Assembly: GCF_016808095.1 (NCBI RefSeq)
Contig: NC_068973.1
Coordinates: 20,379,501-20,443,500 of the forward strand
Direction of reading: 5' to 3'
From: Vigna angularis
Taxonomy: Eukaryota > Streptophyta > Magnoliopsida > Fabales > Fabaceae
DNA: 64,000 bases
This document shows, one piece after another, positions 1 through 8,690 of the stretch. The position numbers and the translations under genes are program-made. Numbering within the stretch: position 1 is the stretch's first letter; every line of letters begins with the position of its first letter. The notes under the pieces were generated by a model. That model worked only from the letters and a program-made list of their open reading frames with translations, was not told where the DNA came from and searched no databases.

Positions 1-43
1 GGTTTGGATATTGGGTTTTGATCCAGGAACATGATTATTCTCG

Positions 44-194
44 GGAATAATCGATTATCTGTGATGATAATCGATTATGGCATGATACATTGTGATTCTG
101 GAAAATTTGTATGTGAAACCCACTTAAATAATCGATTATCATTAGTGATAATCGATTAGCGATCATTGATAATCATAAGTGATAATCGATTAGT
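44..194. repeat. Cluster of TAATCGATTA palindromes
   Basis: Five copies of the 10-bp palindrome TAATCGATTA (or one base off) lie within 150 bp, near 48, 68, 129, 149 and 183. The spacer between them contains GTGAT and further ATAATCAT variants. The same palindrome recurs in both inverted repeats of the Mutator-like element near 26.1-26.3 kb and 28.6 kb, so this is probably the edge of a repeat that extends beyond the window. No coding potential is seen. Confidence 0.6.
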
Positions 195-283
195 TCATAT
201 CATATAAAATTCATTTTATTAAATAGTTCAACTTGCACACAATTATCAATAGTGAAATGAATGATTTCAAGTACGCAAACCTT

Positions 284-745
284 TCATCCCTCAGATGCAT
301 GAATCTCAACAAATTCACGCCAAGTCTCTTTATCAATTCCCTTATATTTAACACATGTATTTTCATTCCTTTTAGCTCCAGTGACATGTCTAAATATTAA
401 TTTTGTCTTAAAACAACCAAATTTCTCAAATAGATAAGCATCTCCACATTTGAAATATCAAATATTGCAATAAAGAAAATTCATGTCAATACTATTTAGA
501 AAATTATCAAGGTAATCAAACTATAAATGAAATAAAAGTAATTAGCTTACCAATATGTTTTTGTCATATCATGTATTGAATAACTTCAGACACATGATCG
601 AAAGATGGAGTAAGGATGAATATTACATCACGTGTTAATACTCCTAAATAGCTTTTGAAGACGCTTGCATTTGGGTCGGTAACCACACTAGTGATGACGT
701 CAATAACGATAAATGTCCTTTCACCACTAGCTTGTCGCATTAAGA
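284..745 (-). pseudogene. Possible transposon-derived gene fragment, two open pieces
   Basis: On the - strand a 54-codon open stretch (448-284) ends in TGA and contains KGIDKETWREFVEIHASEG. This has a loose likeness to the Trp-containing block of plant En/Spm-associated (Ptta) proteins. Upstream on the same strand (about 745-572) a second open stretch includes RTFIVIDVITSVVTDPNASV, followed shortly by a GTAAGC splice-donor-like sequence. Both pieces are too short to name with confidence and no start codon is clear. The family call is inference from memory of a motif; the open frames are directly visible. Confidence 0.28.
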
Positions 746-759
746 GTTATCTAAATTTA

Positions 760-2160
760 ATTTTTTTTTTCAATCAATCATGTGATAAACTAAATTGAGT
801 GAGGAGTTAAAACATATTTTGACATTAGTAATGTACATGTATAAAAGTAAAAAGCTCTAGGAATGTACTTTGGGTGAAAATTTTAGTTTGCTAAAGTGTG
901 GTTTTGAATGTATAGGGATGTGGTACTTAGTCAATTATTGCGTTGATTTAGATACGTAAACTTATGGAGGTCACAATTGGGGAAACTATTGAATACTACT
1001 TAGTCCATTCTAATATTCTAATCCCTCTAATAAAGAAGAGTAGCTACGGCAACAACAAAGTAGTTAATAATTGAATCAGTTTTAAGTGAGTAGCTCTAGA
1101 AAAAGGCAATAACTTTGTTTTGACTTAAGAGGTTTTTATAAGATGAACAATGTAGTTTATGCTTTAAGATGCAGCGTGATCATTGTGAATTTTGACACTT
1201 TCTAAGTTCCAACATACCAATGTGAACCCAATCAATTGGGTGAGATGCTACTTTGAACATCACTACCAATTAGGTAAAAACTGATCAGTATGTACACAAT
1301 TATCTATATTCATAAAATTCCAACATGCTATCTTCTTTAAACAACTAACTTTAATATTATTAGAGCCATATATACATATAAATTTGATTCTTTATATGTA
1401 CAATCTTTTAAATCTATGTCCCCTCCCTGAACTGATGTCCAAAAAGAATATATATTTTCAATACGAAATTATTGAGAAAAGCATGACCTAGTATTCGCAC
1501 ATAATTAAAAATGTATTCTGCACTTTATTCTTCATTGAGTCCTTACCTGCCAAAAGTACCTAAAAAATCATTAATAAATTATATTTCTTTGAAATTTAGT
1601 CTATAAAAACTACTGCTTAGAAACTAAGTAGTAAATGAGATAATAATACTATGGAAATTTAAATAACTAAAAACTCTTTTGTTAAAAATAATAATAATAA
1701 TAATTGAGAAACTTATATAATTTTAATTCAACGTATTAATTTTTTGGGAATAACTCCTAAAAGATTCCCAACAAATGCTATCAAACTTCTTTTGTAATTT
1801 TCTGACATGTTCCGCGTGAAAGATGCAACTGCAGTCTACAACTACTTATCATAAATTAAGCTCATTAGTCATTAGTCAATGTCAATTAGTTTATTAATCG
1901 TGGTTATTGTCACAGATAAATTTTTATTTATAAATCATATTTCTATCAGAATACTGTTGAATATGTATGTATTTTTTTAATTTTGTAATATTAATAACTG
2001 AGAAATTATTAATTATAATAAGTTGGTATTTCATGTTATTTTATATGTAAAAGAAAATATTTTAATATATAACAAGAAAATATAAAAAAAAAATTCGTTT
2101 AAATGTTTATTTGAAATTAAATTTATAGTTTATGTTATTAAGTAATTCTTTTCCAGATTT
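760..2160. other. AT-rich intergenic DNA, no gene seen
   Basis: This stretch is AT-rich with poly-A/T runs and a short (ATA)n run near 1690. I see no ORF of useful length, no tRNA-like fold and no recognisable repeat terminus. Confidence 0.6.
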
Positions 2161-2221
2161 AAACGGTGGTGTTCTGTGAATTGGGAAGTGAAATGGAGGT
2201 AGAGATTTGGGTGTTGAAATG

Positions 2222-2940
2222 TGATGCGGATGGGTGAAGATATGCTAGTAATGGAGCCTAGCTAGGGAGAGAGGCTAGAGGAAACTCTCAAGCTCTCTCT
2301 CGGTGACCTTCAATAAGAAGAAAGTTCTGGACAACATCAATAGAAAACAATTCTTCATTCAAATCAAAGGTGAAGTTTACAAGCAATGGAGCAAGCTATT
2401 TAAAGGAGAAACAAAGCTCCTGGTTCACGCCTATTTATCTATAATGAAGCAAGTGCTAGATATGCAAGGGTGAATAAACGTGAAGCTCCACGTGGACAAT
2501 AAGCAATCAACTTGGTGAAGAAACGTGAATGGATACGTGGGCAACAAGCTAGCATCACGTGGACAACAAGTTTGGTGCAGTTTCAGCCACTAAGCACAAA
2601 CTCCATTCCACTGGCGCTAGGCTTCTTTCTTCTTCAACAAAGCTACTAGAATATGGCTCACATTGGGCTTCCTAGAGTAGTTTGCTAGACAATTCTATAA
2701 TGCATCCAAGTGAAGATTAATCTTGATTCTCCATTCTTGATGTTTCCTTGCTTCTTGATTTATCAAGCTTCTTTATTAGACCCTACAAAACAGTTATAAA
2801 CATATTAAAGAGAATCCTACTAAGACTTAGAGAAAGAAAATTAAGAAAGAGTCTTTAACAGTCCTTCTTCACTTCCCTTTCTTAACCTTAGCTTAAGTTG
2901 ATACTCCTTTGAATGGAATGCCCTAAATGGGTTTCCATCA
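2222..2940 (-). mobile_element. Copia-type LTR remnant, - orientation
   Basis: Read on the - strand this looks like a complete 719-bp LTR. It starts TGATGGAAACCC at 2940 and ends CCATCCGCATCA at 2222, giving TGATG...CATCA inverted ends. A TATA-like CTTTAAATAG lies on the - strand near 2397-2406. Immediately outside the start (2941-2953) is GCTTGAGGGCGGG on the - strand, like the polypurine tract next to many plant Copia 3' LTRs. No 5-bp target duplication is seen (AAATG against CCCGC), so this is probably the end of an element that recombined with or was cut by the adjoining Tat gag. The U3 part has three ACGTGG (G-box/ABRE-like) repeats between about 2490 and 2565. The Copia assignment is inference. 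Confidence 0.5.
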
Positions 2941-5195
2941 CCCGCCCTCAAGCCTGGGCCGTTTAAGGACAGTGTCTGCCGACGGGCGCCCAAGACTGTG
3001 GAAGAACTGCGAGAGAGGGTGGTTGATGAAATAAGGGTAGAGGAAATGAAGCTGTCGTATAAGAAGGAGAATCAGGAAAACAAAGAAAAAACTGACGGGG
3101 GGAAATCGAGCGGTCAAGCTGGGAAGCCAGGGGGATTCAAGCAAAGAGAATCGCCCCAAGGGCCACGATTCCAGCAATATACCCCCTTGAACTCCCCTCG
3201 GGCAAAGATTTTCCAGGAAGCTTTGAGCGCGGAGTTGATCCCAGAGTTGAAGAGGCGACCTACGCCACCAGGGGCGGACGATAATAAGCATTGTTTGTAT
3301 CATAAGAACATGGGCCACACCATAGAGGAATACATAACCCTGAGGGATAAGATCGAAAAGTTAATCCGTGCCGGGCAGTTGAAGAAGTATGTGAGGATCG
3401 ACCGCCCCCACGCGCCCATTGACTGACCGAATCCACGACGGGCCAGCCCTAGAAAGCCAGAAAGGCAAGGAAGGGCTAGAAATTACCGAAGAGACGATGA
3501 AGTAGAAGCCGTAGTAAAAGTCACGATCGCCCCCTACGAGGACACATCAATACGATATCCGGTGGTTTTGCCGGAGGATGATCTTCTTCATCCGCCCGAA
3601 AACGTCATGTGAAGGCTTTGCAATCCGTTCACTCGATAGACAAACCCAGGAGGACGATGCCCGCCATTAGATTTTCAGATGAAGACTTCAACGCCCCTAA
3701 TCCCGATTAGGATGATTCGATAGTGATAACAACGGAAATCGCCCGGTACGGGATGAACAAAGTGTTGGTGGACCAGGGGAGCTCAGTAAACATCCTCTAT
3801 TGGAAAACCTTCCAGCAGATGGACCTATCGGAAGATCTGATCGTCCCAAACAACGAGCAGATCGTGGGTTTCGCAGGTGAGAGGGTAGACACCAGAGGAT
3901 ATGTAGATCTGCGCACAAACCTGGGGACCGGTCGGAACAGTTAGGGAAATAGGGTTAGATACTTGGTGGTGGAAGCCAGCACCTCCTACAACGTACTCCT
4001 GGGTCGATCGTGCCTAAATGCTTTTGGGGCGATCGTGTGAACGCCCTACCTCATGATGAAGTATCCCTTGGACAAAGGGACAATCTGCACTGTCCGAGCG
4101 GACCAAAAGACGGCTAGGGAATGTTACACCGCAGGCCTGAAACTTCAAGTGTCTTGGAAGGAGGAAGCACAGTATGTTATGGATGAGCTCCATAATGGAG
4201 TATGTGGTTTCCATACCGGTCGTCGGGCTCTGAAGGCTCGGATACTGAGGCTCGGATACTGAGGGTCGGATACTATTGGTCGACTATGGAGGAAGACACT
4301 AAGGTCTTTGCCTAGAGGTGCCACAACTGCCAAGCCCACGCCAACAACACTCACGCACCACCCCACACCTTGCACACCATGACGTCACCTTGGCTGTTCG
4401 CACAATGAAGGATGGATATAGTCGGTCCGTTCCCAACAGGCCGGGCGTAGAAGAAGTTCCTCCTCGTGGCGATCGATTACTTCACCAAATGGGTGGAGCC
4501 TGAACCCTTGGCGACCATAACGACATCGTAGGTCCAAAAATTCTGCTGAAAATTTGTGTGTCGATTCAGTCTTCTCGGACGCTCGTCACGGACAACAGTC
4601 GACAGTTCATGGATAAGATATTGGTCGAGTTTTATAAGGGTCTAGGGATTAAGCACGTCACCAGTTTGGTTGAACACCCGCAGACAAACGGTCAGGTAGA
4701 GGCCATGAACAAGACCATAATGACCGAGTTAAAGAAGCGATTGGGTGAGAGGAAAGGAGCATGGGTTGACGAGCTCCCATAAGTGTTATGGGCTTACCAG
4801 TGCACTCTGCATGGGACGACCGGCAAGACCCCTTTCAACTTGACATATGGCACTGAGGCCATGTTACCAATCGAGTTAAGAGAACCCTCTTTGCGACGCT
4901 AGATGGAGGACCTTCAGTTAAACGATGAAGAACTGAGGGTGGAACTTGACTCCTTGGAAGAGCGGAGGGACCGGACGGCATTAAGAGCTGAAGTGTGCAA
5001 GCAAATGGTGGAAAGGAAGTACAACTCTAAAGTCCGGTCTAGGAACTTCTAGGAGGGCGATCTGGTATGGAGAAAGACGGGGGAAGCCCGACGAACGGCC
5101 ACTCACGGTAAACTTACGGCCAAATGGGAGGGACCTTTTCGAGCAGTAGAAGCATTGGGAAACGGAGCCTACACGCTGTTGCTACTCACCTAAAA
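2941..5195 (+). pseudogene. Tat-lineage Ty3/gypsy gag-pol, internally deleted
   Basis: Broken polyprotein of a Tat-type LTR retrotransposon. Gag C-terminal part: an open frame from about 2941 to 3426 with GPFKDS, KTVEELRERV and the HCLYHKNMGHTIEEY block typical of this lineage. Protease: 3723-3944 with NKVLVDQGSSVNILYWKTF (catalytic Asp in DQGSS). At 4053-4262 the frame runs from the protease-RT linker (RADQKTARECY) straight into the integrase zinc-finger region (YVMDELHNGVCGFHTGRRAL), so essentially all of reverse transcriptase and RNase H is missing. The integrase core remnant at 4558-4782 has LVTDNSRQFMD and HPQTNGQVEAMNK, and the C-terminal part reaches about 5195. Several stops and frameshifts make it non-functional. 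The 5' LTR and primer site are absent; the left edge is the Copia-like LTR. Confidence 0.85.
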
Positions 5196-5335
5196 TTTTA
5201 TTTCAATTGATAGCTACTTTTGATTGTACATTTTATTTTCGGTGATTAATATGATGATAAGGTGTCCCCTCTTTTGGCAAAGATTTCTACGATAAGGACA
5301 TATTCCTATAAAGCGTTTAATCAAATAAGAAATCC

Positions 5336-5700
5336 AAGTTGATGAACGGAGAAGTTCCAAACAGAACCACTGTCAACTTGGTCGGGTAGTGAACAGAGAG
5401 TTCTTCCTAAAGAATCAATGCTGCTCGAAACCTATGAAAAACAAGTTGATGAACGGGGAGTTGCAGAAGGAACCATTGTCAACTTGGTTGGGCGGTGAAT
5501 GGAGAGTTCTTCCCGGAGAACCATTGCCGCCCGAATCCTGTCCAAATCAAAGTTGATAAACGCGGAGTTTCAAAAGGAACCACTATCAACAGAGCCGGGC
5601 AATGAACGGAGAATTTGGCCCGAAGAACCATTACCGCCCGGATCCGACGGAAGTCCAAATTGATGAACGGAGTTTCAAACGAAACTGCGGTCTACTTGAA
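5336..5700 (+). repeat. 107-bp tandem repeat between Tat pol and extra ORF
   Basis: Three full units begin with AAGTTGATGAACGG-like sequence at 5336, 5443 and 5550, each exactly 107 bp, and a fourth partial unit begins at 5657. Every unit carries GAACCA(C/T)T.TCAAC and a GAACCA..(C/G)CCG block. Tat elements commonly carry tandem repeats downstream of pol, so this belongs to the Tat element rather than being a chromosomal satellite. Confidence 0.85.
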
Positions 5701-5945
5701 TAAACGTTATTGATAAAGCTAGCAAGATAATAAAGTCAAACGACCGGCAGGAAAGTAATACTAAAACGAATTGAAGAAAGTAAAATTGTATTGATGTGTA
5801 GGGGATATACAAAAAGTCGGCCATGGGACGGCTCGGCCAACACCTAAACAAATCAAAATGTTGGCCGACCGGCCACATGAACAAATACATAAAAGTATTT
5901 AAAACAAAAAAGTGAAAACCCCTAATTAAGTACTTGTAAAATCAT

Positions 5946-6123
5946 TCGGTCACACGGCCATCATCATCACCACCAGTAGCATTAATATCCTCAGCATTCT
6001 CGGCCGCCTCATCAACGTCCTCGACCTCCACCATCTCATCACCGACCCCGACGCTTGAAGGGTCCTCCATCTCCTACGGCTCATCCTCGACGGCCGGGAC
6101 ATCGAGGTGAACTAGGACCCCAT
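5946..6123 (-). pseudogene. C-terminal end of the Tat antisense extra ORF
   Basis: Read on the - strand from 6123, the frame continues directly from the piece at 15477-17517 across the Athila insertion: the Asp-Gly at the end of that piece is followed in phase by VLVHLDVPAVEDEP, then an in-frame TAG, then an acidic tail (EMVEVEDVDEAAENAED, ending near GRVTE and a stop). Joining the flanks at the CCCAT duplication restores phase, which proves both parts were one reading frame before the insertion. The TAG shows the ORF was already dead, or died later. Confidence 0.75.
6119..6123. repeat. Left target-site duplication CCCAT of Athila element 1
   Basis: CCCAT immediately precedes the LTR TG terminus and is repeated exactly at 15477-15481. 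A 5-bp duplication is normal for Ty3/gypsy integrase. Confidence 0.95.
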
Positions 6124-7429
6124 TGATGGACAAATTTGTAAGCACCAAAATATGATGTCACAAACTTGTTTCACAATCGGCAAGTATGACCGAATCGTTC
6201 AAGTAATAAACTTGGTAAGACCAAGTATCGTTCTTCCCAAAGGACTCACGGCCTAGTTTAGTTATGTGATTTGTTGATTAGCTAAGACTTACAAACGAAA
6301 TATTTGGAGTTTATATGCAAGACGAAAAACTAAACATGTATGCATGAAGTTTGATCAATGGCAAAGACAAAAGATAAACACTTTCAAAGGAATATATGAA
6401 TGAATATGTTGTTGGGGGTCAATTTCATCTCATCCACTCTCATACATTTTAGGAATTCAACATTCAAATCATCATTGTTAATGCCACTCTCTAAAGTACC
6501 ATTCTAGATGGCTTCTCCCTAATCAAATAGTTCATACAATTCCTAGCATTCCTAATGATTAGTTCATAAGTGCAGGAGCTTAACGACAACCAATATAACA
6601 TTGGGAGAAATTCCCCGGATCTAGACTTCCCCGTACGTGTCCGTATCGACAAAACCAATAATCATGCAATAGAATGAGTTAAACAATGCAAGCATTGAGC
6701 AAAGAGGAAAAACCCTAACTAATGATGAATGAAAGCATAAGTCTTAGATTAAGATGCAAGCATAAATTCCATATATGAGAGCTTCAAGAGATTACATTGA
6801 TTCCCCAACAAACATACAAGGTTTAGTTCACCATATTCATGGTGAACCTAGATGAACAATAATGAAAGAATGAAAGAATAAACCCAATAAAGGTGAAGAG
6901 GTAGCCTGAGCATCCAAGATCCTCCTTCAAAGGGGTGGAAGAGAGAGTGTTTGCCTACGTTCTGCCAAAGATACCTAACCCTAGGACGTGCAAGTCCTTA
7001 TATACTATTCTAGAGTTACAAAAGATTACAAAAGCCCAAGCCCATAAGTGTGCCGCTCAGCGGTAAATACCGCTCAGCGGTGAGTGCGCGTCACGTTTCT
7101 TCCCCTCAGCGGCCATTTTGCCCCTCAGCGTGACTCCCGCAACCTCCTGAGTGCCGCTCAGCGGTAAAATGCCGCTGAGCGGTGCCTTCGACTTCTCTTT
7201 TTGCACTCTTTGCTTCCTTTTATAATTCCACTTCTCTCCTTCTTTACTTCTTTCACTAAATTCACCTCAAAACCTGCACAAAAACAGTCAAATCAAGCAT
7301 AAACCTGTCCAGCTCTCTTATTTCTGAAAATATAGATAAAAGCATTGATTTCAAGCTAGTTTCTAAGTCTAAAGGTTGCTTTTAATATCAATTTTAAGCA
7401 TGAAAATAACAGTTTTTCAACTGTTATCA
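6124..7429 (-). repeat. 3' LTR of Athila element 1
   Basis: 1306 bp with TGATGG...GTTATCA on the + strand (TG...CA ends on both strands). Element transcription runs on the - strand, so this is the downstream LTR. Between about 7054 and 7182 it has a cluster of CGCTCAGCG-type palindromes. Confidence 0.95.
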
Positions 7430-7447
7430 CAACCCCAAACTTAGAAC
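7430..7447 (-). promoter_or_regulatory. Polypurine-tract-like site of Athila element 1
   Basis: Directly next to the 3' LTR the - strand reads GTTCTAAGTTTGGGGTTG, a G-rich stretch in the position where plus-strand DNA synthesis is primed. It is less purine-pure than most polypurine tracts; position, rather than composition, is the main support. Confidence 0.6.
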
Positions 7448-8690
7448 TTTGCTTGTCTTCAAGCAAACAAAATGTAACTCCATCTCCAACCAATTCATAT
7501 GATGATTCACTCATTCAAAATCCTCTTTTCAAGATAAGTAATAACTTCACTCAAACTTAAGACCAATAGTTCAATCAAGATGTGCACATGCTTTAGTGTT
7601 CACAAAGTCATTTAAATTCCAACAAATGCTATTTTTCATGAATGATCAATCAATTAAGCATGGATGTTCATGTGCTTATGGAATCTTTCCTCACTAGGTA
7701 AAGTGTTTCACTCAACACACAAGTGTATAAGAGGTAAAGTTTTTCACTCCACTATCACAATGTCACATGAATCAACTTTGCCTTTCATTTTACCACAATC
7801 AAAAACATTCACAAGCATGCATCATCACAAGGACTTTTCAATGGCTTATAATGTGGCTGGGCTAACAAGAAAATTGGTTTTTCTGGATCGCAAAAATCCT
7901 TGAGTTAAGAGAATCATAACAACACAATTATCTTATTCATTCCCAACTTGCCTTTTTGCTTTTGCATTTGCATTGAGCTTTGCTTCTTTTTCTTTTCTCT
8001 TTTTTTTTTTTTTTGTTTACTTTTTAGCTCTTAGCTCAATGCTTTTCTTTTCATGTTTTCCCAACAACCCCAAACTTGAACATTTAACAATACCATACAA
8101 GATCTTCTACTTAACTCAAGGTAAAGATTTTCAATCAAAGGTTTTCAGTGTATGTTCAAGGCTAAGGGTTCAAAGGATAGAACACAAAGTGTTCTCTTTT
8201 AGTGGGCTAATTTTATGTATTTGGCCAATAAAAAGGGTTTCAACAACACGGCCTTGATCATATGATGCAAAACAAGCAATTGATTCAATCATAGAAAACC
8301 TGGGCAAAATCATTCATGCTTTCAAAGTAATAGCATTCAACAATAACAACTCTGGAGCTCAAAACCTCACATATAAGCTCATTCACATTTGACATACACA
8401 TCCTGCTTAATCTCACAATCACAATCATGATATCATGCATTTGTTCACAAAGCTTGTGAATCACCTGTATAAGCATTTAATGTGCACATCATCTCAACAT
8501 CAATCAATCAATAAGCATCATCAAGCATTACTTATCAAACAATCACAGTTAATAGCAAACCATCACACAAACCAGGTTTCCACAAAGTACATCAAACCCT
8601 AATCTAAAAAAACAAAAACAAAATTACTTACAAAATACTGGGTTGCCTCCCAGTAAGCGCTTGTTTAACGTCCCGAGCCTGACCCAACTT
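7448..8690 (-). other. Noncoding post-pol region of Athila element 1
   Basis: No ORF of note; the longest open stretches (63-94 codons) have no recognisable domains. Short blocks are conserved in the same order in the gag-pol-less element at 29397-36771: a block near 7755-7790 (with CACATGAATCAACTTTGCC), AGAAAATTGGTTTTTCT near 7869, a second polypurine-like block at 8065-8081, and the block at 8640-8670 (GGGTTGCCTCCCA.TAAGCG). Conservation of noncoding sequence between elements with unlike LTRs suggests a cis function such as RNA stability, packaging or replication (inference). Confidence 0.7.

Noticed and set aside
2222..2940. Solo LTR with target duplication
   Set aside because: Flanking 5-mers AAATG and CCCGC do not match, and a polypurine-like tract remains outside, so it is not a simple solo LTR.
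7448..8690. env-like ORF of Athila elements
   Set aside because: No open frame above 94 codons and no signal or membrane pattern in the - strand between pol and the 3' LTR.
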